DNA of 64,000 nucleotides from Coprobacillus sp. CAG:826 (GTDB lineage: Bacteria; Bacillota_I; Bacilli_A; RFN20; CAG-826), in NCBI GenBank assembly GCA_000437235.1, contig FR897047.1, forward strand, positions 102,601 to 166,600, in the 5' to 3' direction. Positions 6,596 to 15,705 of the stretch are shown piece after piece. Made by a program: the position numbers and the translations under genes. Positions within the stretch are counted from its first letter, which is position 1; the number at the start of each line of letters is the position of its first letter. Below the pieces are notes generated by a model. It was not told the origin of the DNA. It searched no databases and saw only the letters and a list, made by a program, of their open reading frames with translations.

Positions 6596-6671
6596 TGGTG
6601 GAGCTGACGAGGCTCGAACTCGCTACCTCATCGTTGCGAACGATGCGCTCTCCCAGGTGAGCTACAGCCCC
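6596..6671 (-). tRNA. tRNA-Ala (anticodon CGC)
   Basis: Folds as a 76-base cloverleaf including an encoded CCA. The acceptor stem GGGGCTG/CAGCTCC contains the G3-U70 wobble that marks alanine tRNAs. The D arm is GCTC..GAGC, the anticodon stem CATCG/CGATG with loop TTCGCAA (anticodon CGC, reading GCG), and the T arm contains GTTCGAGCC. It stands alone with its own promoter and terminator, and it borders the island at 2.5-6.5 kb. Confidence 0.93.
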
Positions 6672-6705
6672 ACAAACGGCATAATCAACACGATTACGCC
6701 TTTAT

Positions 6706-6734
6706 ATATTAGTCAAAAAGTCTCTTTTTGTCAA
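6706..6734 (-). promoter_or_regulatory. Promoter of tRNA-Ala
   Basis: Minus strand TTGACA (6729-6734), 17-bp spacer, TAATAT (6706-6711), 35 bases before the tRNA 5' end. Confidence 0.8.
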
Positions 6735-6781
6735 TTCTTTTATCCTGTTGACAAACGTGTTTTTTTACTTAGAAAACTTTG

Positions 6782-7942
6782 TTATTCATTTTCTAATAAT
6801 TTAAACTTCATAAATGCGGGTTGATGATCGCTAAAAGCATAACCTTCCACTTCTTCCGTACTCGTTACAAGGTTCCTATGTTCTACAACTTCAATGTTAT
6901 CGGAAACAATAAAGCCATCAACAACGGTTACATAATTTACACCTTTTTGCCAGGTCATTTCCGCCGCGCGACAAGTAGACGTATTATCAGAAGTAATCAC
7001 ATGAAAACCTTCGGGTAATAATGAAGTTCCATCCGAATGGAAAAAGAAAGAAAGCCAATCAGGTTTTAATTGTTCCGTTTCATCTTTAAAAGGAAGATTA
7101 TCTTCAGTATAACTATAAGTAGGATTATACGTTAATAAATCATGATTGAAGTCACCACCAACAACAATATAGTGACCCTGTTCTTTCATGGTGTTTAAAA
7201 ATGTACTCAATTCTTCCATTTGTTTCTTTCTTATAACGCCGCCTTTATCATATGCAGACATATGAAGATTCACTAAGAATAAAAGTTTTCCGCCTTCAAT
7301 ATCAATTGTTGATACCGAAAAGCAACGATCTAAATCAAAGAATTTATCAAAGCCCTTGCTTACAGTAAAAGAATAGCGCGTGGCATTATGAATGTAGTAA
7401 CGGCTATAAGTTGATATACCTGAATTCACTTTTCCATGAGGATCATTAAAAGGATATAGTAAATAAGCAGAATGAAAATTAGAAGCAAAAGTATGGTCAT
7501 ATTCTTCAAAATACTCGTTACCGATTTCCCATTCATTTACGTGATAACTACGCGTTGAATTAGTATCTACTTCTTGAAAGAACATGAAATCCGGATTAAC
7601 GTCCCTAATAAATTGATAGGCTCCATTCACATCACGAAGGACGTGATCTTTACTAATAGCGGTTCCTCGGTGTCCTTTCACTTTTTTTCCTGTTTTCATA
7701 ACACCTTCATCCATAAAGAAATCAAAATCTGGACTATAGGCGCCAAAACCAATATTGTAGGTAGAGATACTATACTCTTCACCGACTTTTACTAAAGTGT
7801 TCTGCGTTTTATGATAAATATCTAAAGGAATTTCATTGGCTATTCGAGAATATTGAAGGGCGACATAACTTACATAGCCACCAACAGCAAGAACTAAAGC
7901 GCCCACAATTCCACCAATAATTCCAATCATTTTCTTTTTCAT
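6782..7942 (-). CDS. Endonuclease/exonuclease/phosphatase family protein, membrane-anchored
   Basis: About 386 residues from MKKKMIGIIGG; this ATG follows AGGAGA by six bases, and the ATG five codons upstream contains that site. Residues 5-25 form a signal anchor, so the hydrolase domain is probably outside the membrane. EEP-fold motifs occur in order: STYNIGFG, the metal-binding FFQEVD (Glu), LVNLHMSA, GGDFNHD (Asp/Asn) and C-terminal SDHQP (Asp-His). The family includes sphingomyelinase-like, inositol phosphatase and DNase I-like enzymes; the substrate cannot be chosen here. It is followed by tRNA-Ala on the same strand, and mntP lies 22 bases upstream, probably cotranscribed. Confidence 0.85.
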   Translation of the reverse strand: MKKKMIGIIGGIVGALVLAVGGYVSYVALQYSRIANEIPLDIYHKTQNTLVKVGEEYSISTYNIGFGAYSPDFDFFMDEGVMKTGKKVKGHRGTAISKDHVLRDVNGAYQFIRDVNPDFMFFQEVDTNSTRSYHVNEWEIGNEYFEEYDHTFASNFHSAYLLYPFNDPHGKVNSGISTYSRYYIHNATRYSFTVSKGFDKFFDLDRCFSVSTIDIEGGKLLFLVNLHMSAYDKGGVIRKKQMEELSTFLNTMKEQGHYIVVGGDFNHDLLTYNPTYSYTEDNLPFKDETEQLKPDWLSFFFHSDGTSLLPEGFHVITSDNTSTCRAAEMTWQKGVNYVTVVDGFIVSDNIEVVEHRNLVTSTEEVEGYAFSDHQPAFMKFKLLENE

Positions 7943-7963
7943 TCGTTTTCTCCTCATTTTGAA

Positions 7964-8590
7964 TTAAGCTAAATGTTCAACTAAAATAGAAACGCCGATA
8001 CCGATTAAAACTAACCCACCAACAAAGGGGGCAAATTTTCTAAATAAGGTACCAATTTTCTTTCCAAAGAAAGAGCCACAGCAAGATAAAATAAAAGTAA
8101 TTACCGCAATAATTAAAACATTCCACCAAATGGAAAGGGTATTTCCTTCTCCTTCCATCTTATTGGTATAGAAAAGAATACCTACCGCGAAAGCATCAAT
8201 ACTAGTAGCCACTCCTTGAAGAATCATTTCTTTAATCGGTAAGTCCTCATCTTTTTGCTCAGTGCCTTCTTTTTCTTCATGCGCTGCGTCTTTATAATCT
8301 TTCACACCTTCAAAAATCATTTTTCCGCCTAAGAATAATAACAAAGCAAAGGCAATCCAGTGATCAATACTCGTAACAAGTTTATCTAAACTTGCATTAG
8401 CACTCGTTAAAGAAAATAAGTAGTAACCTAAAAGCGGCATTAACGCTTGCATAAAACCGAAAAGTATGGCAGACATTAACATTCGTTTTTTAGAAATTTG
8501 ATGATAGACTAACCCATTCGTTATCGATACAGTTGTCGCATCAATCGCTAAGGCGCAACCATAAATCATCGCTTGTAAAATAGGATTCAT
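7964..8590 (-). CDS. mntP: MntP-like manganese efflux pump
   Basis: About 208 residues with six membrane helices. Two internally repeated signatures typical of MntP/DUF204 are seen: YGCALAIDATTVSITNGL near the N-terminus and GVATSIDAFAVGILF around residue 145, each with the membrane-embedded Asp. A hydrophilic, acidic loop (about 110-135) separates the halves. The ATG at 8590 follows GGAG at a good distance, so I prefer it to the TTG nine bases upstream. The family exports Mn(II). No yybP-ykoY riboswitch is recognisable in the short leader. Confidence 0.85.
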   Translation of the reverse strand: MNPILQAMIYGCALAIDATTVSITNGLVYHQISKKRMLMSAILFGFMQALMPLLGYYLFSLTSANASLDKLVTSIDHWIAFALLLFLGGKMIFEGVKDYKDAAHEEKEGTEQKDEDLPIKEMILQGVATSIDAFAVGILFYTNKMEGEGNTLSIWWNVLIIAVITFILSCCGSFFGKKIGTLFRKFAPFVGGLVLIGIGVSILVEHLA

Positions 8591-8656
8591 TATTCTCAAC
8601 TCCGTTTTTTTATTGTATATGATTTGCTATGAAATAGCAACCTAGAACCAAAGGCG

Positions 8657-8684
8657 AAAAAAAGGCATGACAAACGTCACACCT
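8657..8684 (-). terminator. Intrinsic terminator of the M29 aminopeptidase gene
   Basis: Minus strand AGGTGTGAC / GTCATGCCT stem (two wobble pairs, four-base loop) followed by T6, 12 bases after the stop codon. Confidence 0.7.
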
Positions 8685-8695
8685 CATCTCATTTT

Positions 8696-9922
8696 TTAAA
8701 ACGCCCAATTCCCTTGATGGAAGATAGCGATTTCTTTTCCGTCTTTGGTAGTACCGGTAATCTCTAAGTCTGCATTTCCAATCATAAAGTCCACGTGAAT
8801 CATGGAGTCATTTACACCCATTTTATCAAAGTCTTCTTTGCTATATTGGTTATAATCACGGATACAATTAGAGAAACCACGGCCTAACGCTAAATGGCAA
8901 GAAGCATTTTCATCAAATAATGTGTTGAAGAACAGAATGTTGGAGTTAGAAATTGGAGAATCAAATGGTACTAAAGCGCATTCGCCTAAATAAGCGGCAT
9001 TTTCATCCATGGCAATCATTTGTTTTAAGAGTTCTTCACCCTTTTCTGCATGGACTTCAATGGCTTTACCTTCATGGAAACGGATGGAGAAGTTTTCAAT
9101 TAATTCACCACGATAGGATAAAGGTTTAGTGGCGTATACAATACCTTCGGCAACGCCTTTCTTTGGCGTGATAAAGCACTCTTCTGTAGGCATATTTGGA
9201 TTAAAATAGATTTTAGAAGTTGCGGTTGTTTCTCCGCCGCCCATAAATAAAGCATTATCAATCATACCTACGGTAAAATCAGTACCATTACTTGATTTGT
9301 AGTGTAAAGAAACTAAACCTAATGAATTTAAATAGTCACAATGTTTTTGTAAATTTTCATTATGCTTTTGCCAAGCTAAGATGGGATCATCATCTACACG
9401 AGCAGTATATAAAATGGCTTCCCATAATTTTTCCATAGCTTTTGCTTTCGTTTCACCAGGGAAAACTTTCTTAGCCCATTTGCTAGATGGTGCCGCTACT
9501 ATCGTCCATTGATATTCATTTTCCATTTGGTCACGATAAGGTTTAATTAATGGGAATTTCTTTTGTAACGCTTTACCATGCTTTTCTTGATTCATGCCTT
9601 TCATACCATCAGGATCGCTGGATTCGATATAAATTAAAGCAGGTAATGTATTTGCTTGCCATGCCCATTTTTCTAATTCCCATTTTTCTAAATGCGCTAA
9701 AGAAGAAACGCTTTGGTAACGGACATGAAGTTTATCTAATTGATCATCATGCCATTCTACGATAACTTTACGGGCTCCTAATTTATAGCATTCTTTCGTA
9801 ACCATGCGCACAAAAGGTCCTTGGTCGATTTCTGCGCGAATAATAACGTCTTGTCCTTTTTGGACATTTGCACCCATTTTTGCAATGAGTTCTGCATATT
9901 TTTTCAATCTTTCTTGTTTCAT
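8696..9922 (-). CDS. M29-family metallo-aminopeptidase (AmpS/PepS-like)
   Basis: A 408-residue cytoplasmic aminopeptidase of the usual M29 length. Co-catalytic metal ligands are recognisable in the second half: TEECFITP (Glu), YLGECALVP (Glu), ASCHLALG (His), IHVDFMIG (His, Asp). The N-terminal domain (about 1-110) has the family's nucleotide-fold look (GQDVIIRAE). The start has AAGGAA five bases upstream. Single-gene unit with its own terminator. Role: trimming of peptides from imported or turned-over protein. Confidence 0.93.
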   Translation of the reverse strand: MKQERLKKYAELIAKMGANVQKGQDVIIRAEIDQGPFVRMVTKECYKLGARKVIVEWHDDQLDKLHVRYQSVSSLAHLEKWELEKWAWQANTLPALIYIESSDPDGMKGMNQEKHGKALQKKFPLIKPYRDQMENEYQWTIVAAPSSKWAKKVFPGETKAKAMEKLWEAILYTARVDDDPILAWQKHNENLQKHCDYLNSLGLVSLHYKSSNGTDFTVGMIDNALFMGGGETTATSKIYFNPNMPTEECFITPKKGVAEGIVYATKPLSYRGELIENFSIRFHEGKAIEVHAEKGEELLKQMIAMDENAAYLGECALVPFDSPISNSNILFFNTLFDENASCHLALGRGFSNCIRDYNQYSKEDFDKMGVNDSMIHVDFMIGNADLEITGTTKDGKEIAIFHQGNWAF

Positions 9923-10052
9923 GGATATTCCTTCTTTCTTTTCTTTTATATCATCTACAATTTTACTCTTTTTTTCTTAGCTCGCATCAATTTTTATTCA
10001 CTTTTTTACTCCATTTATGGCACAATATAGATATAAAAGGATGTGAGATGAA

Positions 10053-10631
10053 ATGAAATTAAAATTATATGACTTCTTAGATTCCATATTCACTCTCGTT
10101 GTTGGAATTTTATTTATTATTTTTCCAGAAACAATGGTGGAATGGATTGGTATGATTTTAGGTATCTACTTTGCTTTAAAAGCGGTGCTATGTTTCTTAA
10201 CAAATATTTCCCCCTTCCGTAATACTTTAGTGATTATGAATGTGTTCTTTTCCGTCTTAACTTTTGTGTTCTGGGGATTCTTCTTAAAATTCATTATGTT
10301 TATATTTGGAATTATTGTCACCCTATTAGGTCTCATGAAATTCTTGAATCAAGATATTACGGGGAATAAAAAAGAAAAAGCGTGGAATATTATTACCGCT
10401 CTTGTGGAATTCTTGGGTGGTATTGCCATTATTAGTATTTCATTTACCGATGCCCATCGCGTTTTAGGTATTGTTACTGGTATTATTTTAATCTTCATTA
10501 GTATTCTTCTATTTATCAACAACTTGGATAAACATAAATGGAATGCTACTCATGAAGAAACGATAGAAGAACGTAAAGATGTTATCGACGCCGAAATTAT
10601 TAATGAAACCACTGAAGACGTCCATGATTAA
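10053..10631 (+). CDS. DUF308 (HdeD-like) membrane protein
   Basis: A 192-residue protein with six predicted membrane helices in residues 10-165, arranged as short helix pairs as in the HdeD/DUF308 family (LVVGILFIIFPE, TALVEFLGGIAIISIS). A soluble acidic tail (about 165-192, many Glu/Asp) follows. Monocistronic; the start has AAGGATGTGAG upstream and the gene ends at a bidirectional terminator. HdeD in enteric bacteria is linked to acid stress; a similar role here is only a guess. Confidence 0.75.
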   Translation: MKLKLYDFLDSIFTLVVGILFIIFPETMVEWIGMILGIYFALKAVLCFLTNISPFRNTLVIMNVFFSVLTFVFWGFFLKFIMFIFGIIVTLLGLMKFLNQDITGNKKEKAWNIITALVEFLGGIAIISISFTDAHRVLGIVTGIILIFISILLFINNLDKHKWNATHEETIEERKDVIDAEIINETTEDVHD

Positions 10632-10648
10632 ATAGCATTAAAGTATAA

Positions 10649-10692
10649 AAAACATATCAGTATACCAATTAAATGGAGTTCTGATATGTTTT
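10649..10692. terminator. Bidirectional terminator between DUF308 and ThyX-like genes
   Basis: AAAACATATCAG / CTGATATGTTTT, a perfect 12-bp stem with a 20-base loop, with A and T tracts on either side so that it serves both convergent genes. Confidence 0.8.
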
Positions 10693-10696
10693 TATT

Positions 10697-11284
10697 TTAC
10701 TTATCAAATTCAGTAAGTTCTAAGAAGTGGGGTAAAGATTCACACCAAGCACAAAATACATGCCATTCTTTTAACTTATGATTCTTACGTTGATGATACA
10801 TCGTTTTTAATTGTTGATAATTCGTAGTCATCGTTGCACCTAAGCAGAAGCCACAAGGAAGAGACGCTACAATTTGTTCCCAAAGCGCTTTTCTTTCTTC
10901 CGTATCTTCTAATGCTTTGTATTCTTCAATCATTTTTTCAATGATATGAAGAACTTCTTTTGAAGTAGCAGGAACGCATTGTGATTCGACATCAAACTTC
11001 ATTAAGCAATGCATTGTGGATTGTGAAGAAATAAAATCAAACCAATGATATCTTTGAGCTTGTTTCCACCAATATAAAGGGGCAGTGACATCCAATTGAA
11101 CCAAAATTCCTTTTAAGAAATTATCATGTCCTTCACCATTTCTTGTTGATCCTAAACGTTCTGCTCTTTTAAAATCGGATTCAGTAGGTGCATCCGTTTC
11201 AATTAAAGTACGCATAGGATTACCCGATGCTTTTACTGCTCTTTCTAAACCATATACTTGTGTATTTTGAATATTAAATTCCAT
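10697..11284 (-). CDS. Divergent ThyX-like (flavin-dependent thymidylate synthase-like) protein
   Basis: About 195 residues from MEFNIQN, chosen because GGAGG lies eight bases upstream. The start overlaps folD by 11 bases. The order of motifs recalls ThyX: a middle segment WWKQAQRYHWFDFISSQST that could correspond to the RHR...S nucleotide-binding motif, and a C-terminal helix TTNYQQLKTMYHQRKNHKLKEW resembling the N.REL..F...R....AQWEI helix. The canonical RHRxxSxNExSxRY is not intact. The coupling to folD, which makes the methylene-folate used by thymidylate synthases, supports a folate/dTMP role, but it could be an uncharacterised relative, for example of phage type. Medium-low confidence. 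Confidence 0.55.
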   Translation of the reverse strand: MEFNIQNTQVYGLERAVKASGNPMRTLIETDAPTESDFKRAERLGSTRNGEGHDNFLKGILVQLDVTAPLYWWKQAQRYHWFDFISSQSTMHCLMKFDVESQCVPATSKEVLHIIEKMIEEYKALEDTEERKALWEQIVASLPCGFCLGATMTTNYQQLKTMYHQRKNHKLKEWHVFCAWCESLPHFLELTEFDK

Positions 11285-12068
11285 TTTTATATGCCTCCCA
11301 AACATTTGTTAATAATGAAAATCTTGTTAATAAACCAACGCCACCTGGAACTGGGGTCTGAAGTTTTACGTTTAAATTAGGCTCGGCATCACCATAAAGC
11401 TTGCCATCTACACGGTTAATGCCAATATCCACAATCACCGCGTCTTCTTTATAGTGATACTTAGAAGATAAAATACCTTTTTGACCGACCGCTACAAAGA
11501 TAAGATCCGCGTGTTCAATATAAAACTTTTTATCTTCTTCTGACGTTCTAGAATGAAGGATAACGCAGTTGGTATCCGCTTCTAAAAGTAATTTTGCTAA
11601 TGGTCTACCCACAATATAACTTCTTCCAATCACGACTGCATTTTTTCCTTTAAATGGAATATCTAAGTAACGTAAATAGTCCATGACGCCTTTAGGCGTA
11701 CAAGGAACGAATTGAGATAAAGGATGAAAGCCATCCACATCTTTTCTAGGGTCGATAGCGTAAGCAATTTTTCTTTCATGTATATGTTTTGGAAGTGGCA
11801 TTTGGACGATAAAGCCATCGACACTTTCATCATGATTTAATTGATCAATGATTTTTAAAAGTTCTTCTTCTTTCGTATCTAAAGGAACTTCTAAAACATC
11901 ACAAAGAATTCCCACCTCATTACAATCTTTCACTTTACCACGAACATAGGCCTCACTCGCAGCATCTTGATTCATTTTAACAATGACTAAATGGGGTTTT
12001 CTCTTTTCTTTTTCAATCTCTTTTTTTAGTTCTTCTTTACGCTCTTTTACGTACTCTTTAATTTCCAT
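11274..12068 (-). CDS. folD: Bifunctional methylenetetrahydrofolate dehydrogenase/cyclohydrolase
   Basis: A 264-residue FolD, slightly shorter than the usual 280-290. Catalytic Tyr41 and Lys45 are in YVRGKVKDC; substrate and cofactor motifs VDGFIVQMPLP, CTPKGVM, VVIGRSYIVGRP and PVPGGVG are all present. The last one is followed by LLTRFSLLTN rather than the common PMTxAxLLxN. It interconverts methylene-, methenyl- and formyl-tetrahydrofolate. The ATG is first in frame, but AAGGAG lies an unusually long 17 bases upstream. Cotranscribed with the ThyX-like gene. Confidence 0.95.
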   Translation of the reverse strand: MEIKEYVKERKEELKKEIEKEKRKPHLVIVKMNQDAASEAYVRGKVKDCNEVGILCDVLEVPLDTKEEELLKIIDQLNHDESVDGFIVQMPLPKHIHERKIAYAIDPRKDVDGFHPLSQFVPCTPKGVMDYLRYLDIPFKGKNAVVIGRSYIVGRPLAKLLLEADTNCVILHSRTSEEDKKFYIEHADLIFVAVGQKGILSSKYHYKEDAVIVDIGINRVDGKLYGDAEPNLNVKLQTPVPGGVGLLTRFSLLTNVWEAYKNGI

Positions 12069-12097
12069 AGATTTTATAGTTTAAACTCCTTAAACGC

Positions 12098-12106
12098 ATT
12101 ATAACA
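12098..12106 (-). promoter_or_regulatory. Extended -10 promoter of folD
   Basis: Minus strand TGTTATAAT (TGn-TATAAT) 30 bases before the folD start. No clear -35 box, since the upstream bases belong to the terminator at 12113-12135. Confidence 0.5.
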
Positions 12107-12112
12107 TGTAAA

Positions 12113-12135
12113 AGAAATCCGTCCTACGGATTTCT
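12113..12135 (-). terminator. Intrinsic terminator of the LacI-controlled operon
   Basis: Minus strand AGAAATCCGT / ACGGATTTCT, a perfect 10-bp stem with a three-base loop, then TTTA. It lies 20 bases after the esterase stop and plausibly ends the long leftward transcript. Confidence 0.65.
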
Positions 12136-12154
12136 CATTTTTTGTTTTTTTATT

Positions 12155-12988
12155 TTATAAAAACTTTTTAATGAACATGACCGAATGTTCTACCCAAGTA
12201 TGAATAATCTCTGATTCTTCAGGGTTTTGTGGACAAGAAGTCATATCATTTGCTAATGCTAGGCCATGCATACCTTCAGGAAATAAATGAAATTCTACTC
12301 TAACGTTGTGCTGAATTAATTCTTGAACCAACATCAAGGAATTGAAAGGCGAAACCGCTTGGTCTTCAAATGTTGTCCAAATAAAAGTGGGCGGATAATC
12401 TTTTGTAATATGTTTTTCTACCGATAATTTTTCAATGAGTTCTTGATCATCACCAGCGCGGTACAAGGCAGTTCCACCATGCGTACGCTCTCCTAACGTA
12501 ATGACCGGATATCCTAATAAAACACCTTTGAATTTTAAGTCCTCTACTTTACATTTTAATAATTTGCTATACGTTTCATCTTTCATAAATAATGCGGTAG
12601 AAGCCGCTAAATGACCTCCCGCTGAAAAGCCTAAAACGGAGATATGATCAACATCAACATGATATTTTTCCGCATGTTTTTTAATATAAACAATCGCAGC
12701 AAATACTTCATCGATTGGATTTAAAGGATGAAGGTGTGGAGTACTCGTTACGGTATAAGAAAGAACAAAAGCGTTAATGTTTTCTTTTAAATATTGTAAA
12801 GCGATAGGCTCGGCTTCTCTTTGGGAAACAAATTGATAACCACCACCCGGTAAAATTAAAATGGTTTTTCTTTTTTCATGCAAATTCCATTCTTCAAAAT
12901 TATCCAGGCAATAAGACGTAAGTAAAACGGAATCTCCTCCATGTAATTGTGGATAGATTGTCTTTAAATTAATACATTCATGAATCAT
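12155..12988 (-). CDS. Alpha/beta-hydrolase esterase (Aes/acetyl-xylan-esterase-like)
   Basis: About 277 residues from MIHECINL, selected because AAAGGAG lies ten bases upstream; the longer frame adds 25 unlikely residues. Oxyanion motif PGGGYQFVS, nucleophile Ser in GFSAGGHLA, Asp in FEDQAVSP and His in PEGMHGLA give a full catalytic set. This subgroup often removes acetyl or other acyl groups from imported sugars and oligosaccharides, and no signal peptide is seen. It is the last gene of the leftward glycan locus, 85 bases after the RDD protein gene, so a deacylation role on an imported glycan is inferred. Confidence 0.85.
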   Translation of the reverse strand: MIHECINLKTIYPQLHGGDSVLLTSYCLDNFEEWNLHEKRKTILILPGGGYQFVSQREAEPIALQYLKENINAFVLSYTVTSTPHLHPLNPIDEVFAAIVYIKKHAEKYHVDVDHISVLGFSAGGHLAASTALFMKDETYSKLLKCKVEDLKFKGVLLGYPVITLGERTHGGTALYRAGDDQELIEKLSVEKHITKDYPPTFIWTTFEDQAVSPFNSLMLVQELIQHNVRVEFHLFPEGMHGLALANDMTSCPQNPEESEIIHTWVEHSVMFIKKFL

Positions 12989-13072
12989 AGTATTGAAACT
13001 CCTTTGGATACAAAAATTTATATTTCTATTTTGCACTGATTTAATTTCAATAGCAATAAGCAATGAATAAAT

Positions 13073-14245
13073 TCATTGAATTTCATCTTTTTTTGGTTCA
13101 ACATAGCATGTGACATCGACTTGTTTTACACTCAAAATGTAATCAATTAAAGAACGATGAACGTTCGTTAATAACATGATAAAAGTATTTACAAGCATAA
13201 AGGCTATCATAATGAGTAAAAATTGTAAAAAAGAAATCGAAAGGCCATTTCCTAAAGGTATCGCCATGTTTTGAAAGCCTAAACTAAATAAAGAAATAAG
13301 AATAGTTTCTCCCATAAAGCATAGCCAACTAAAGAAGGTTACTAAGGCTCTTTTCCAAAGATAAAAAGTTTCACCATTATCGCTTACATAACGCGTTCTT
13401 GTTAAAAATTTACCAACAGAAATGCCGTTTTTACTCACTAACATAGGAATTCCTACACAAATAAGAAACGCTATGGTATAAGTAATAAAAAGCATAACAT
13501 TTTCGTATTTTGCCATCGTTTGATAAGCTGTTTCGTATTGATGATAGAGATTTTGATATACATCATAATTCGCTAAGTCTTTTAATCCAAGATTTCGTAT
13601 CGCTAAAATAGCATCGGAAAATTCATAGAATAAATCATTGTTTTTTTCAATTTTCTTGATGTGTTGATATAAAGAAATCGCTACACTACTTTTTAACGTC
13701 GGTAAATCATTTTCTTTGTCCATGAAGTAATCCTTTTTTAATTGTGCAAAGAAAATATCGTTTTTAAAGTACGTTAAAGGCTCTTTTCCGTTATAAGTTT
13801 CAAGTTGAATTTGTTTTTCATTTTTATAATGAACGAAATAAAACGCTAACACATCATTTTCTAAAGTACTTGCGTTTTCTTTTTGATCATCCAATACAAT
13901 CTCTTTTGCTTTAAAATCCTCTTCATATTCTAAATAAGAACGATAAATTTGAGGAAGAATATAGGCCTCAAAGTAATCTGCAGTTGCTAAAACAGTTAAG
14001 CCATCTTCTCCCTTCACTATTTGTAATTTAGCGTCATCTTGTATTTGATACATTGCACGGATACTATTAAAACATTGGTCATTATTTTGCTTAAAATTTT
14101 TATTTTGCTTTAAAGCACCAAACCCTGCTGTTAAGGTTAAAATCACACCCACAATAAGCAAAAGAAGACCATCAATAAATGATGATCCTACTTTTCTTGA
14201 TATGGTTTGGGTGGGCATTTCAAAATATTTCGATTGCTTTTTCAT
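13073..14245 (-). CDS. RDD-family membrane protein with a large external insert
   Basis: A 390-residue membrane protein. The N-terminal helix carries an RDD-like signature SRKVGSSFIDGLLLLIV (about 16-32) and a second RDD element SVGKFLTRTRYVSDNG appears around residue 275. Between helices 1 and 2 lies an insert of about 180 mostly hydrophilic residues, much larger than in ordinary RDD proteins, probably exposed outside. Two or three further helices follow. The start is two bases after the ABC ATPase stop, without a visible ribosome site, implying coupling. Function unknown; its place in the operon hints at a link to uptake. Confidence 0.6.
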   Translation of the reverse strand: MKKQSKYFEMPTQTISRKVGSSFIDGLLLLIVGVILTLTAGFGALKQNKNFKQNNDQCFNSIRAMYQIQDDAKLQIVKGEDGLTVLATADYFEAYILPQIYRSYLEYEEDFKAKEIVLDDQKENASTLENDVLAFYFVHYKNEKQIQLETYNGKEPLTYFKNDIFFAQLKKDYFMDKENDLPTLKSSVAISLYQHIKKIEKNNDLFYEFSDAILAIRNLGLKDLANYDVYQNLYHQYETAYQTMAKYENVMLFITYTIAFLICVGIPMLVSKNGISVGKFLTRTRYVSDNGETFYLWKRALVTFFSWLCFMGETILISLFSLGFQNMAIPLGNGLSISFLQFLLIMIAFMLVNTFIMLLTNVHRSLIDYILSVKQVDVTCYVEPKKDEIQ

Positions 14246-14247
14246 AA

Positions 14248-15687
14248 CTAAAAAATTAATTCCTTATTGATTTCGTCAAAGAGATGAATTTTATCTAAAT
14301 CAAAAGTGATTTCTAATTCTTCTTTATCTTTCAAAGATTGGAACACTTTACATTTTACAATAAAATCATGACCGGCGAAGTCCATATGTAAATGATACTC
14401 GCTTCCAAGCAATTCAGCAATCGTTATTGGAAGTTTTAGTTCATCGGAAACATGAACTTTGCTTCCTACTTCTTCTTTATCATAAATATCTTCCGGACGA
14501 ACACCAAAAATAATCGTATGTTCTTCTTTTAGACATTTTTCATAATGAGCGATTTTGTCTTCCATTTCTTTTTTCTTTTCTTCTGGGGTTTTCACCTTCA
14601 TATATGTAACTTTCTTTTTGAAAAGGTCTTTTAAACCGCCTCGTTCTTCACGATAGGAAAGAAGTAAACTTGTATCAACATTTTCATATTCTTTATCTTC
14701 AATTGCTTTCTTTAAAAGATCAATTTGTCTTTGATAGAAATCTTGATGCGCTTTTACTTGTGCTTTGGATAAAGTTAAGGTAAAGCCATTTTCAAATGTG
14801 ACTTTCCCTTTCTTATATTGGCAAGTTAGTAAATTCATCGCCGGTGCACCAATAAAGGTAGCGACAAAGGTATTGGCTGGATGATTATAAATCTCTTCCG
14901 GCGTACCAATTTGTTGAATATAGCCTTCTTTCATGACGACAATACGATCCGCCATGGTCATGGCTTCGGTTTGGTCATGGGTAACATAAATCGTTGTTGC
15001 GTTGATTTGACGATGAAGCTTAATGATTTCACTTCGCATGGAAACACGAAGTTTTGCATCTAAGTTACTTAATGGTTCATCCATTAAAAACACTTTTGCT
15101 TCTCTTACAATCGCTCTACCTAAAGCAACGCGTTGACGTTGTCCGCCCGAAAGTTCCTTAGGTCTTCTTGATAAATATTCGGTAATTTGGAGGATTTCTG
15201 CCGCTTTTCTTACTCTTTCATCAATTTCTTCTTTGGTGAAATGACGAATCTTTAAGCCAAAGGCCATGTTTTCATACACGGTCATATGGGGATATAAAGC
15301 ATAGTTTTGGAATACCATAGCGACATCGCGTTCTTTGGATGTTTTTTCATTACAGTATACACCATCAATAAATAAATCACCGGTGGTAATACTTTCTAGA
15401 CCTGCAATCATCCGTAAAGTCGTCGATTTTCCGCATCCGGAAGGTCCGACAAATACAATTAATTCATGCTTTTTAATATCGAGATTAAAATCAAAAACCG
15501 CTTGTACATGGTTATCGTACACTTTATTAATATTGCGTAGCGAAATATAAGCACCTTCCGGGGCGATTTTATCTTCTTCTTTAATTTGATCTTGTGCGCG
15601 TAACATGTCTTCATGCATTTTTTTGATTATTGCGGTTTGGCGTTTCCATTCTGCAATTTCTTCTTTTGTTCTTTTTTCTTGCGCCAT
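14248..15687 (-). CDS. Sugar ABC transporter ATP-binding protein, MsmK/UgpC-like
   Basis: About 479 residues from [17 protein letters not shown] lies six bases upstream, so the TTG two codons earlier is rejected. Walker [13 protein letters not shown], signature [15 protein letters not shown], Walker [17 protein letters not shown] and switch [13 protein letters not shown] are canonical for the multi-sugar (MsmK/MalK) ATPases. Two departures: an N-terminal charged extension of about 45 residues, and a Lys/Glu-rich insert of about 90 residues (about 310-400) that splits the TOBE domain before GVRPEDI. It energises the permease pair encoded upstream in the same operon. Confidence 0.93.
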   Translation of the reverse strand: MAQEKRTKEEIAEWKRQTAIIKKMHEDMLRAQDQIKEEDKIAPEGAYISLRNINKVYDNHVQAVFDFNLDIKKHELIVFVGPSGCGKSTTLRMIAGLESITTGDLFIDGVYCNEKTSKERDVAMVFQNYALYPHMTVYENMAFGLKIRHFTKEEIDERVRKAAEILQITEYLSRRPKELSGGQRQRVALGRAIVREAKVFLMDEPLSNLDAKLRVSMRSEIIKLHRQINATTIYVTHDQTEAMTMADRIVVMKEGYIQQIGTPEEIYNHPANTFVATFIGAPAMNLLTCQYKKGKVTFENGFTLTLSKAQVKAHQDFYQRQIDLLKKAIEDKEYENVDTSLLLSYREERGGLKDLFKKKVTYMKVKTPEEKKKEMEDKIAHYEKCLKEEHTIIFGVRPEDIYDKEEVGSKVHVSDELKLPITIAELLGSEYHLHMDFAGHDFIVKCKVFQSLKDKEELEITFDLDKIHLFDEINKELIF

Positions 15688-15705
15688 CGTCAACCCTCCT
15701 TTTTA

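Noticed and set aside
8600..8695. yybP-ykoY manganese riboswitch before mntP
   Set aside because: The leader is short and I see none of the conserved stems; most of this stretch is the terminator of the neighbouring M29 gene.
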